64,000 bases of DNA from an uncultured Dehalococcoidia bacterium (GTDB lineage Bacteria; Chloroflexota; Dehalococcoidia; Lucifugimonadales; UBA3495): the NCBI GenBank assembly GCA_951812625.1, contig CATOSP010000003.1, positions 371,335 through 435,334 on the forward strand. Direction: 5' to 3'. The translations under genes were made by a program, and so were the position numbers. The notes under the pieces are model-generated. The model saw nothing but the letters and a program-made list of their open reading frames with translations, had not been told where the DNA came from and made no database searches. Shown here in pieces: positions 53,801 through 61,000 of this stretch. Position 1 is the stretch's first letter. Each line of letters opens with the position of its first letter.

Positions 53801-56229
53801 CCACCACGGCGGATGACGTGAGGGTAAGTCCCACCAGCGTCGGCTTCTCCACTCGCAACTGGGACACGCCCAGGAAAGTGACGGTCTCGGCGAGGCAGGA
53901 CAACGACGTCGATGACGACCAGGTGACCATCACACACGCCGTGTCAACAACAGACAACGAATACCGTGAAATCGAAGTGGCACAAGTGTCGGTGAACGTC
54001 ACTGATGACGACTCTATCATCACCATCAGCGCGGACCGAGGTGAGGTCAGCGAGGGGAGTCCCGCCGCATTCACCCTGAACAGGGTGGGCAAGACGGACA
54101 CTGCCATCACGGTCACGGTGAATATCTCCGAGCGGGGCCGGCACCTTGCCCCGAGTGAGAACAAGGGCAACCGGATGGTGGAGATGGGGGTGGGGGTAGA
54201 AACTTTCGCACTCACGCTGGCAACGGAGGAGGATGCTGAGGACGAGGCTAATGGCGTGGTGACTGCGCGAGTCGTTACCGGGACCGGCTATCTGGTGGGC
54301 GAGGTTGATACGACGACGGTGAACGTCGTGGACAATGATCCGCCGGTGGTCACCGGCAACACGGAATTGACCATCCGTGAGAACACCAACCGATCGTTGG
54401 GGTCCTTCAGGGCCACGGACCCGGGGCGTGTCGGCATCACCTGGTCGGTAACCGGTTCCGACAGCGCCAGCTTCGTAGTCACCTCCAGCGGAGCGTTGTA
54501 CTTCTCCGCGCCGCCCAACTTCGAAGCTAAGGAGACCTATGCTGTCACCGTGCAGGCATCAGATGGTTCTCTGGCAGGAACCCTGGATGTCACCGTTACG
54601 GTTGAAGACGTGGAAGAGCTGGGTATCGTCGCCATCACACCCCCGAGGAGTTGGATAGGCCAGTCTGTCTCTGCTGATTTAAGCGACCCGGACGGCGGCG
54701 TGAGCGGAGAGTCCTGGCAATGGTCCAGGTCCCGCAGCCGGTCCTCCGGCTGGACGGACATAGAAGGGGCCGGATCGAGCGCCTACTCTCCCGGCGCCGA
54801 CGACGTTGACAACTATTTGCGAGCCTCTGTCACGTATACCGACCGTCGCGGCCCGGACAAGACCGCCCACGGCGTGATGTTCAAGACCATCGAAGAGACG
54901 GCGCCCACAACGAACACTGCGCCTGAGTTCGAGCCGAAAACAGTATCGTTTAGGGTTTCGGAGGGCGTGAGCCCGGGCAGAAACGTGGGCAGGGTGTCGG
55001 CGACGGACCCGGATGACGACGTTCTCACCTACGTCATCTCCTCGTTTACGGCAGATGGCGTTGTCTTCGACATCGATGCTTCCACTGGCCTGATCAGGAC
55101 CAAAGCCATTCTGGACCTCGCGATTGACGACGTATACACCATCAGGGTGTCTGTCCACGACGGTTTTGACGCCTCTTACTCGCCTTCTGAGTCAATAGAC
55201 GCCAATCTTGAAGTAATCATCGAAGTCACGGCTCCGCGAAGGTCCACTGGAGGCGGCGGCGGCGGCAGCAGCAGCCTTCCGAGCAACCAGGCGCCCGCAT
55301 TCGCGGACGGCGAAACCACGATTCGCTCGGTGGTGGAAAACACAGGACCTGGCACACACATCGGCGCTCCGCTGGGGGCTACTGCCGCTGACGGCGGTAC
55401 CCTGACCTACGCTCTTGGCGGCGCTGACGCCGACTCCTTTGACATCGACGAGGCAAGCGGCCAGTTGATTACGAAGACAGAGCTGGATTACGAGACACAG
55501 ACCGTTTACACAGTCGAAGTTACGGTAACGGACCCGTCAGGCGCCAGCGCCACGATCACGGTGACCATCATGGTTGCCAACGTGGGCTTGGACAACGCGT
55601 ATGACCTGGACGACAACGACGGGATCGACAAGTCCGAAGCGATCGCGGCGGTAATCGATTATTTTGAGGGAATTATTACCAGGGATGAGGTGGTGGAGGT
55701 CATCCTGCTCTACTTCTCCGCTTCCTCCGGTCCCGCCCCGGTAAACAGCGCGCCGGTGTTCCCTGACATGGACCCCGAGACCGACGGGGTGCAGAATGCC
55801 CGTACAAGGAGAGAGGTGGCCGAGAACACGGGCGCGGGTCAGCCCGTGGGAGCCCCGGTTGCCGCCACGGACTCCGACGCGGACATACTGACCTATACCC
55901 TAAACGGCGCAGACGCGGCTTCGTTCGGAATAGACGGCGCCACGGGTCAGATTAGGGTGGGACCCACGACGGTCCTGGACTATGAAGACCCGGACAGACC
56001 GGAGCACGAGTACGAGGTGATCGTCACCGCCACCGATCCATCCGGCGACAACGCCGCCATTATGGTGACCATCGCAGTGACCAACGTAGGTCTGGACAAC
56101 GCATATGACCTGAACGACAACGGGGTGATCGAAAAGTCTGAAGCTGTCGCGGCGGTAATCGATTATTTTGAGGGAATTATTACCAGGGATGAGGTGGTGG
56201 AGGTCATCCTGCTCTACTTCTCCGGTTAG
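41827..56229 (+). CDS. Giant secreted mosaic protein, 4800 residues (LRR, propeller, Calx-beta-like, cadherin, EF-hand tail)
   Basis: GTG 41827 fits GAGGAGGG 6 nt upstream; ATG 41833 is the alternative. Signal peptide 1-38 (TQAQ). Order: domain resembling NCBI choice-of-anchor R (about 42-215); some 15 leucine-rich repeats (about 250-610, LDLSSN-type 24-mers); a Calx-like unit; propeller-like repeats with WSDGTTLWVAD (about 815-1085); Ig-like (1090-1175); about 25 Calx-beta-like units (1180-4150) with the LTFT-x2-NW-x3-QTVTVTAGED signature; cadherin and Ig domains (4160-4465); a Gly6 linker near 4473; then cadherin, EF-hand-like, cadherin, EF-hand-like. The last module (NAYDLNDNGVIEKSEAVAAV ... 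LLYFSG) has a DxNxNGxIxKxE calcium loop and resembles one half of a dockerin. No sortase motif or membrane anchor. Likely an adhesin or matrix protein; the partner is unknown. Confidence 0.9.
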   Translation: MGMKLAMLKWPSLRLIGLVLVVTTVAVLLATPWDTQAQDAQDPVLLKNTGQTNVEGTASQAGESLAQAFETGSWVSGYRVSGISIQLRFASNDARASATLNQADADSNNAGHYVPGTEICTLTPQGVPDTNELYEFTAPDSCGILDPGTAYFFAFKVTTGFIAPERIGTGDADSGGSPGWSFIHRLRQHGGGEEDTWELNADQSLELEIRGTINPDVDFCDRTSEVQAAALTALSLPATTDCATITDAQLRSITSLTISGAGLSSLQVGDFGEMTGLTTLTISGHPSLTSLPRGIFDPLTALTTLDLSDNGLTRLRGSAFDKTTRLVTLDLSSNSIATVGAAAFSKTTTLATLDLSSNSLASLPAGIFTGRTSLKTLDLSSNSFTSVPVGVLAPLTGLTTLDLSSNEFSSVPDNAFDALTGLQDLDLSENASLTTLPDDLLDSRTGLRSLDLGTGELTSIHEGFFDPLVQLRQLSLGPNKISTLPGDIFDTLTRLEGLHLANAGLSELPDDAFDDLANLTLLDLGENTLSTLPDDVFDDLAKLTDLRLNGNQITTLTGDGFEGLDALTKLRLDGNQLSALPNGIFEGLDGLTELNLASNTVSPLPVEVGLEVPEIGKFRAMVSTGAPFALTLPITRSAAADTTDSVTVAAGTLHSGSHSVTRTSGESGAATVDLGTLPSLPSGHQGYTLAKASGLPLEMLPQQGQGGVGVAPTSLAIDEAATLEDAYEVVLQAEPPSDVTIAIDGGDELTVSPDSLTFTVDNWDTSQAVSVTALRDGDIEHETFTITHTVSGQGNYAAVTASGVTVVVTDVGLVELGQVGSFDLDPSNESPTDIWSDGTTLWVADEDHVLFAYKLVDDPNTDVNEFGTRDSSKDVDLIVELTVAGTPETLLLGPTGFHGAVEGGTGTVYLADDVRFPAWIFAYDFPSFTFNVNRTFELQPSVGSHHIKPGGMWGAGENLWVGDGSTRHVVRYTLGDDPNLMNDPYGKVGESHSVVGGASVIHGIWSDGETLWVPMDGSPGKLVAYSFSDFSRDARRDISLPPGNNRPRGIWSDGETMYVVDDTTGARKIFFLQYRNNAVGLGQSGFPKVGYGLRAEPGGIIDSSGLPSPLRPEYQWQQSADGSNWTDIAGATRPMYIVTQADADASRLLRVQITFTDLAGYEEVLHSPFVEATDQFAEITVPETLSLAEGTPHTYNVSLLAPPTGDVTINVTAGGDLGVNPGSLTFTMDNWDTPQGVELTPGADDDAVDDTQAIRLAVAAGSAPEYRNLVTFTHATVADDDTTGATLTFPSQSSTRTLAEEDNEQYSVVLDAQPTANVIIDIKTTGDISADPNSLTFTPGNWNAPQNVTITDAGDDDAVDDTNTLSHAVQRGSATEYTGVTIADVTVQVTDDDSAGVEVSLDSLALNEGEGSAYSVWLTAQPTDTVSITVSAGGDLVVNPTTLTFRPNDWEGQNVNVYAGHDANAADDTPAITHSVVAGGASEFSSATVSGVGVTVTDDDEPSITLEFVSGNYVFGEGDATAAAAVKLTTDVAVAPREDVEVTIRSRPSEPRTAVAGTDYTAIDTTLTFAASGFTVDADGNYTQEQTISLDIKTDTIVEAGESFRLSAVGLPSHVSLPASAMEGAGEAVVGINNLTDGTVSFSPNEVNEGDSIVIELSEDSDIDVAYSIQVDTAFGTATAADLAAASRLTNVPRTAEGAGVILVNTTEDNIVEGDETFTVRFSLPSGQRPDRVTFPASLTVTIKDDDAPAWDLHSSLVGITESGGTTTVTLSTGGVVYPTDQTIALTIDGEATAGTDYTIASGGSELTTPYTLTLPAMTSEVTATITATSDTDAETNENIVISGSHNSVVITPVTLTIIDSGSPRVVVTKTTLNITEGDATGESFDVTLNKAPTGNVVVDITTGIGLTASATSLTFTTTDWNMAQTVTVTAGEDTDKVDESIPVNLLVRDADSADEYDDQSRGVGVRVADNDEPDITLSFDPGIQRVPEGSAAFTSVKAETSGANRPRSSITFKVVSAATSGAPATAGEDFSAVSETITLDPADFALTGGKYVATRSIPLDIKEDDALESTEAFELLFEEDLDHVSVSSAESRRQHIVDIGDTSVATPTFGPFEVEEGETLDFKMDLDGTFGRAVSLNVNTVGDTAMENVDYTRNVAAVAIKTSDTLPLTVVSVPALEDNIVEGDEMFFVEVRRTEIDRLILPGRMAIRIIDNDVPAWAVMAGSTQVDEGNGEVTVTVSTGGVVFPENQTLELTASGTATAGVDYTVHRGSTQLSGSSYSITLPAGQSSVTATLRMTLDDYTEPAETIIVTAHHNQQAVGTAETVTITDRGTAGITVSGFPDTMIEFEPYHYQLVLDAPPIQDVTVSNTNNRTVAFPDSGNLTFTPDNWNVAQTVTIVSLADIDAEDEEVIATHSVTQGSPRYRGVAPVIYEGVVHDITNPAITISLSSGTYNAREGGARLNVPVTATTGSADDPESDVTVTILVNRNVDRFAGADDHTEFPSELTFTPEDYVLRDGKFVATKNIQLDFTSDDITEHTETIAFQLDMLRYHLEHNRIRLGSTTNANIHVVDGTGHATLDAVGDFRVAEGETYAPTYNLDKQTGFPFTIVSNSEPLTAGPPTDFRQLGNPLTVFQLGDTTATGVAIDIRQDRVVEGEEQFLLETAFNGPEVNVRFSADTPQSGGRPKLVQVITIIDDDFPDWQVSLDAAQIDEPDGAATLTVATGPDPVDPADLEPVTFPDDQTFTIVLGGTALIAEASGNDYTITVNGSTVTPTMDDTLSALTFDLTLTAGQTMAQATISGIYDPDAEPNETVTLAARYEDAQIGSTTLTLLDGGVPGVTVSTPAIQIIEGDTAGETYTVVLDSYTPGTVRINVGGFSTTDLTVSPTALTFNSGNWDEPQEVTVAARHDNNFRDAMYSLTHELASSSHADYVSLAPAIDGVDVSVEDDDVPVWDVTLSQASIWEREGVATLEVSVGPSPITFAEDQTIELVLAGTATVVTDYSITDSGGTELTTPYSLTLPAGQASVTATITAIDDLLTEPDETVQITARRAGADIGSATATLEDWGSPGVIISRTDLTIGEGGQGEYTVELANQPRASVTLSIAGAGDVSVSPASINFSINDWNVSRPVTVRAAEDDLNALDDQETVTHAIATGSSAEYIDANLNIDSVAITVTDNEVPGATFPSSTLTVNEGSSRTYTVRLNIAPSVDVTVSITAGGDVTVDPVSLDFTPVNWEGPQTVRVTAGEDADGANDEVTLAHSATSTGSDYNGKDMGSVVVTVDDNDEVGVGLAASGQPLRTTSRLTVSEGGAGDYMLALDTQPLSNVTINVTAEDDLSFNGLKQTSLTFTSNNWGTLQTVTVTAGEDNDPDDDLSRITHAVALGSSSEYIGLDIDDVNVSVTDNDIPGATFSVSTVTVAEGGSGQYMMKLNTLPQSSVSITIRGRDDVTVDPENLTFTTLNWNVDQTVTVRAGQDADAADDTVTITHSAASSDRDYNRVRIEGVEVTVTDDETAAVVISQPSLTISEGGTGEYTIVLDTQPLRSVTVRVTTADDVRVSPTSVGFSTGNWDTPKKVTVSARQDDDSNDDTVTLTHAATSSGSDYHEIAIDSVLVTVTDDDIPGVSLSKSSVTVNEGSTGSYTVRLNTEPGDSVTVNITAGDDVGVRTDGAEFTPTASLTFTTSNWNRDQTVRVSAGEDPDAANDEVTISHSATSTDSDYSGATIGGVIVTVDDNDTAGVTLSRSRLTVPEGGLGEYTVVLDTQPLSSVTVNITAGGDVSVSPASLTFFTSDWNSPQTVEVSAVEDDDPDNDMQTLTHSAASSDAGYDQISIDGLDVTVEDNDIPGATLSVSSLTVNENGTAVYTLRLNTQPTDDVTLSVRGRDDLTVSSDGVTFAATVSLTFTTVDWESTQTVTVSAGDDADAANDTVNITHSAASSDSDYNRVRIGGVEVTVTDDDTAGVSISTPSLTIGEGGMGEYTVVLDTQPLRSVTVRTTTADDVRVSPTSVGFSTRNWDTPRKVTVSARQDNDVDDDQVTITHAVSTTDNEYREIEVAQVSVNVTDDDSIITISADRGEVSEGSPAAFTLNRVGKTDTAITVTVNISERGRHLAPSENKGNRMVEMGVGVETFALTLATEEDAEDEANGVVTARVVTGTGYLVGEVDTTTVNVVDNDPPVVTGNTELTIRENTNRSLGSFRATDPGRVGITWSVTGSDSASFVVTSSGALYFSAPPNFEAKETYAVTVQASDGSLAGTLDVTVTVEDVEELGIVAITPPRSWIGQSVSADLSDPDGGVSGESWQWSRSRSRSSGWTDIEGAGSSAYSPGADDVDNYLRASVTYTDRRGPDKTAHGVMFKTIEETAPTTNTAPEFEPKTVSFRVSEGVSPGRNVGRVSATDPDDDVLTYVISSFTADGVVFDIDASTGLIRTKAILDLAIDDVYTIRVSVHDGFDASYSPSESIDANLEVIIEVTAPRRSTGGGGGGSSSLPSNQAPAFADGETTIRSVVENTGPGTHIGAPLGATAADGGTLTYALGGADADSFDIDEASGQLITKTELDYETQTVYTVEVTVTDPSGASATITVTIMVANVGLDNAYDLDDNDGIDKSEAIAAVIDYFEGIITRDEVVEVILLYFSASSGPAPVNSAPVFPDMDPETDGVQNARTRREVAENTGAGQPVGAPVAATDSDADILTYTLNGADAASFGIDGATGQIRVGPTTVLDYEDPDRPEHEYEVIVTATDPSGDNAAIMVTIAVTNVGLDNAYDLNDNGVIEKSEAVAAVIDYFEGIITRDEVVEVILLYFSG
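42590..43645 (+). repeat. Leucine-rich-repeat array inside the second giant gene
   Basis: About fifteen units of roughly 24 residues following LxxLDLSSNxLxxLPxxxFxxLxx. They form a curved solenoid, usually a protein- or glycan-binding surface. The truncated gene at 20.7 kb has the same repeat subtype followed by the same GAPF-containing segment. Confidence 0.9.
55588..56226 (+). repeat. Duplicated cadherin plus EF-hand-like C-terminal module
   Basis: Two copies of the EF-hand-like unit (55588-55719 and 56086-56226) flank a cadherin-like domain. About 70 bp spanning GTAATCGATTATTTTGAGGG are identical in both and run to the end of the unit, so duplication was recent or is maintained by gene conversion. 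Confidence 0.85.
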
Positions 56230-56462
56230 GGCCTGTTGATGCTACCGTAGCGCCTGGACGACCGGGAAAGCTGGCGGGCCAGCCACAGTTTCTCAAGCAG
56301 CTGTTCATTGGCCTTGCCCGCGACCTCCGTGGCCTGCTCCACCCACAAGCCCATCATATAGGCCCGCTGGGCGGTGATAGTCTGGGGGACCTCGATGTGC
56401 TGGCGTTGCAGTTTCCGCTCCCTCCAGTTCCCCCTTCTCCTCCGGTCTTTCTCGAACCTCAT
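56226..56462 (-). CDS. Small hypothetical protein, weakly supported
   Basis: 78 residues from ATG 56462, strongly basic at the start (FEKDRRRRGNWRERKLQRQ) and then predicted helical (AQRAYMMGLWVEQATEVAGK). No clear ribosome site, and its stop overlaps the end of the giant gene on the other strand. It may be a fragment of a transposon-encoded protein, since mobile debris surrounds it. Not recognised. Confidence 0.3.
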   Translation of the reverse strand: MRFEKDRRRRGNWRERKLQRQHIEVPQTITAQRAYMMGLWVEQATEVAGKANEQLLEKLWLARQLSRSSRRYGSINRP

Positions 56463-56553
56463 GACGAGACTTACGGCGGCTGACACGAGTACAGGGCCAC
56501 CACCCTGCAAGCCGGGTCTCGTTCTTCCCACCCGGTGATGTCCAGCCCCGGCT

Positions 56554-56572
56554 CCTGACAGGGGTAGGTAAA
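56554..56572. repeat. Second copy of the candidate IS end
   Basis: CCTGACAGGGGTAGGTAAA differs at one base from 20131-20149. No matching transposase is attached here, so it may be a solo end or the edge of a small non-autonomous element. Confidence 0.4.
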
Positions 56573-56610
56573 AGCGGGACTATAGCTACGAACCAGCCTG
56601 CCATCTCTTG

Positions 56611-56630
56611 ATTCCGGCCTACGCCGGAAT
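56611..56630. repeat. REP-like palindrome
   Basis: ATTCCGGC (56611-56618), loop CTAC, and GCCGGAAT (56623-56630): a perfect 8-bp stem. Palindromes of this form are common dispersed elements in GC-rich genomes. Confidence 0.6.
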
Positions 56631-57129
56631 GATGGAATAGGCCCGATAGTAAGCTCTTGGGGGAGATTCTGTATCTGAGCAAGCCTGACCTACCAAATGA
56701 ACTCACGTTTACCAGAGGGAGTCGCAAGTGAAATACCTACCCCTCTCAGAGCCCCGGCTCCCCCATCACCCTGATGCCCAGCAACCTGACCGATCCGGAC
56801 CTCCCTCTGCGGCGCACCAGGTAATGCGCGTACCCGTTCACTACCATCCACCCGAGAACCTGGAAATTGTGCAGAACGTGCCTGAATGGCCCGTACTCGA
56901 CCCAGTAGGTTGCCTCAGCCACATAGAAGCCTAACTCGCGCCACCCAGCGGTGCCACTCGACGGTGCCCCGGCCCCTCGCGGGGGCATTTAACGGTCTCA
57001 CGATCGTCGACATTGTTTCAGAGCCTGAATGGTCTGGTTATATATTCATATTTTTGTCACACTTTAGGAGTTATTTTTCATTAAATCATCACATCATAGA
57101 GATACCATATGTAACAGATTAACTACTTA
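56631..57129. other. Intergenic debris with an AT-rich island
   Basis: Holds a possible 80-residue leftward frame (56746-56988) with an aromatic-rich composition but no recognisable family. From about 57030 to 57129 the DNA is markedly AT-rich compared with the rest of the window, directly next to the IS at 57130, and so a likely insertion hot spot. Confidence 0.4.
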
Positions 57130-57817
57130 GAAATCCTCACAAAAAGAGGATAGGCGTCTGAAGCAGATGAGTGAACATCCTATTGACAGGAACCCCTCAT
57201 GTATCTCGTCTATCCGCTCGTAGCGCACCCGCAGTCTGCGGAACTGGTGCAACCATGCCGGGGTTCGCTCGACAACCCACCTGTATACGCCCGGCCCGGC
57301 GCCCCGTTTGGCGATCACTGGTGTGATGTGGCGCGAACGCAGCGATTCCCGAGGCTCAAGGGAATCGTAAGCCCGGTCCGCATACAGCCGCTCCGGTCTG
57401 CGACGCGGACGACCGCGTTTGCCCCGTACCGGCGGTACCGCATCCACCAATGGCAGCATTTGAGTCACGTCGTGACTGTTGGCTCCGGCCAGAATTGCCG
57501 CCAGAGGAGTCCCATTGGCGTCGGTGATCACTTGATGCTTACTCCCAGGCTTCCGGCGATCCGTAGGATTGGGGCCCGTTTTTCCCCCCGCCTCCAACCG
57601 CCCGGGCCGACGCACTGTCCACACAGGCACGGGACCAGTCCATACCGTCAGCCCCTCGCAGTTTGGACAACAGGAGTTCATGGAGACTCGGCCACACTCC
57701 GGCTTCATGCCATTCTTTCAGACGGCGCCAGCAGGTCATCCCCGATCCACATTCCATACCTGTACGCTGCAACCAACGGCTTGGAGAGGATCTAGGCCTC
57801 CTCCATCTCCTCGTCAA
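57127..57817 (-). pseudogene. IS5-family transposase, frameshifted and N-terminally shortened
   Basis: Recognisable in two frames: MECGSGMTCWRRLKEWHEAG, CVDSASARAVGGGGK, then KTGPNPTDRRKPGSKHQVIT, LAGANSHDVTQMLPLVDAV, RLYADRAYDS, YRWVVERTPAWLHQFRRLR. The break lies in a G/A homopolymer near 57577-57589. DSAS, YADRAY and VVERT keep the catalytic acidic positions. The TAA stop is provided by the TTA target duplication, not by the element itself. Confidence 0.85.
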
Positions 57818-57836
57818 CTCTTTTTGTTAGGGACTC
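57130..57836 (-). mobile_element. IS5-family element, 707 bp, defective
   Basis: Imperfect terminal repeats (outer GAAATCCTCACAAAAAGAG at 57130-57148; right end reads GAGTCCCTAACAAAAAGAG on the minus strand, ending at 57836) match at 14 of 19 positions. A TTA target duplication flanks both sides (57127-57129 and 57837-57839), the TNA type expected for this group. The element is shorter than a typical 830-850 bp member, consistent with loss of the transposase N-terminus. Confidence 0.82.
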
Positions 57837-57839
57837 TTA

Positions 57840-58049
57840 ATAAACCACGAACATATGTGACTGAAGGACCTTTCCGGCAAACACAGGATGAACCGGCCGG
57901 GGCCAGGAACCTGGATCTCTGAAAATGCGAGGACGGCCTTCTCAAGGTAAGGCTGCAGGGGATGGACAGTTCGACGTGCGGCCTGATATGGCCCCTTCTG
58001 AGGACTGTCTACGCCGCCGCCGGTCAATAGCGCACATGTGAGGTGCCAC
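57840..58049. other. Upstream region of the third surface gene
   Basis: About 210 bp, non-coding, with a CACATGT direct repeat (58033 and 58047) around the ribosome site. No firm promoter found. Confidence 0.35.
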
Positions 58050-61000
58050 ATGTACAACTCCGGCCTGCTTTTCGCCCATAGGAATCAGTCCGTGGGTTCG
58101 GCTCTGAAGGGTGCGTTCGCAGGCAGGCGCATCCTGCCTCTTGTCCTGCTGGCAGTCGTCCTGCTGGCGGCGCTCTCCTGGCTCCTCATCCCGTTCGGAG
58201 CTTCCGCTGCCGTGCAGGTGGTCGAGACCAGCGACATCGGCCTGGGCGCCTTCAACGACAATCCGAAGGGCATCTGGGGCAATGACACTGCCATCTTTGT
58301 GGCCGAGGACGACTCCGGCTCGGAGAACGTTATCTTCGGTTACCATCGCTCGGACGGCACGCGCTATCAACCCAAGGACTTCGCCAGCCTAGACGCCGCC
58401 GGCAACCAGGACGTCGAAGGTATCTGGTCCGACGGCACAACCATGTGGGTGGCGGACCGTGCCGACAGCAAGCTCTATGCCTACAAGATGAGCGATAAGT
58501 CGCACGACAGCGCGAAAGACATCACGCTGGACGGCGACAACGACAAGCCGAAGGGAGTCTGGGGAAACGAGACCACCATCTGGGTGGCCCAGGACGACTT
58601 TGCCCCGAGCAACAAGATATTCGCCTACAACCGTTCCGACGGCACTCATGACTCCTCCAACGACTTCGAGACCCTCGAAGCGGCAGGCAACCAGGATGTC
58701 GAGGGCATCTGGTCGGACGGCGCCACCATGTGGGTGGCGGACCGCACCGACGGCAAGGTCTTCGCCTATAACATGTCGGACAAGTCCCGGGACCCCGGCA
58801 ATGATTTCGACCTCCATCCGGACAACAGCGACCCGGTGGGCATCTGGTCCGACGGGACCAGGATGTGGGTGGTGGACAGCGCGGACGCCAAGTTCTACAT
58901 CTACGTCCTCGCCAACGTGGCGACCCTGGTCAAGAACACCGGCCAGACCCGTGAGAGTTCCACATCCGAGCTTACCGCCTCGGTTCCGCTGGGGGCCGTG
59001 TCGTTCACGACCGGGGGCAACGCGCCCGGGTATACCCTTTCATCGCTCGGGGTCTACTTCGGCTCCGTACCCACCGCGACAGGCTTTACGGCGACGCTGA
59101 ACGAGAGCGCCACGGTCAACGATGCCGATGCGCCTGGCACAGCCAAGTGCACCCTGACCAACCCTGCGAGCTACACTGCGAGCTCGGTGAACACCTTTGG
59201 CGCGCCCACCGACTGCGGCAAGCTGGCCCCCAAAACTACCTACTTTGTGGTCATGGAACGGGATTCGTCCGCCGTGGGTACCATTGACTTCGGCGTTACT
59301 GCCAGCGACCCGGAAGACTCCGGCGGGGCGGACGGCTGGTCCATCGGGGACGCCGGCTACTCCAAAGGGAGCACCGACGCGTCATGGTCTACATCCGGGA
59401 ACACTCTACTGTTGGAGGTAAAGGGCGCGGTCATAAACACCTTCGCCACGGGCAACCCGACCATCATGGGGACGTTGGAACTGGGGTCGGTCCTGACTGC
59501 CGACACCTCGCGCATCAGCGACGCCGACGGGAAACCGGATGGCGCCCAGGGCTTCGAGTACCAGTGGGTGCGGGTGGACGGCGGCAGGGACACCGACATC
59601 CGGGGCGCAACGGCGCCGAACTATTACCCTTCAGACGCCGACGTGGGCAAGACCCTCAAGGTGAAGGTCGGATTCACAGACAACGCTATGAACCCCGAGG
59701 GGCCGTTCATCAGCGCGGCGACCGCCCCCGTCCCGGCCTCGGACACGGTGTCTGTGCCGTGGTCCGCCACCCTTACGGTGGGATTAGCCAGGGAGGCACA
59801 AGATAACACGTTAGGCTATAATCTCGGCGGCCCCCTGGGTTCGCTTTCTGATACCTCCATAATTGTCCGGACCCACACCCATACCGTTAACAGACTGACG
59901 TATGGCACCGTGGGCCCGGCCGCAAGCTTTGTCCTCGACCAAGCATTGCCGGTCCCTTTCACCCTGCTCCACGGGGCGAGCGGGAATCTCTCCTCGACGA
60001 CAGCAGAACTTATAGTGGGTTCCGCCAGCAATATCTATTCCTGGGCAGGAACGGGACTCGGCTGGAGGGACGGAGACAAGGTAGCGGTGGCCCTGACCAT
60101 ACCGGTCCCGCCGCCTCCTCTGGTGAGCAACCTGGGCGAGACCGGGAGCTCCAGCACGGTCGCAGTAAACAGTGCCGTCAAGCTGGCCCAGTCGTTCACC
60201 GCCGGTTCAAACTCGGGAGACTACTGGCTGGACTCGGTTGACGTTCAGATAGCTGGAACACCGGACACGGTGTCCGCTGTCACCGTGAGCATCTACTCCT
60301 CGGACAGCACGGGGACCCCCGGTTCGTCGGTGCACATGCTCACCAACCCGGTCCGGTTCACCTCCGGTATGAACACCTTCGCGGCTCCGACCGGCGCGAC
60401 GCTGGATGCGGGCGCCATGTACTTTCTGGTCGTCGAGTACACGGGCACTGGGACAGAGTTCGAGTTGCAACTCACCTCATCCACTGCCGAGAGCGGTGCG
60501 GCGGGATGGAGCATCAGCGACCAGCACCACCAATCGTCCCCGAGTTGGAGCGGACAAACAGGCGTCGTGATGCTCCAGGTCAACGGGTTGGCTATCGGGA
60601 ACGCCACGGGCCAGCCGACTATCATGGGCACAGTGAAGCTGGGGGCCGTCCTCACCGCCGACACTTCCAACATAGCCGATTCCGATGGCAAACCCGGCGA
60701 CGCCCAGGGCTTCGAGTACCAGTGGGTGCGGGTGGACGGCGGCAGGGACACCGACATCCGGGGCGCAACGGCGCCGAACTATTACCCTTCAGACGCCGAC
60801 GTGGGCAAGACCCTCAAGGTGAAGGTCGGATTCACAGACAACGCTATGAACCCCGAGGGGCCGTTCATCAGCGCGGCGACCGCCCCCGTCCCGGCCTCGG
60901 ACACGGTGTCTGTGCCGTGGTCCGCCACCCTTACGGTGGGATTAGCCAGGGAGGCACAAGATAACACGTTAGGCTATAATCTCGGCGGCCCCCTGGGTTC

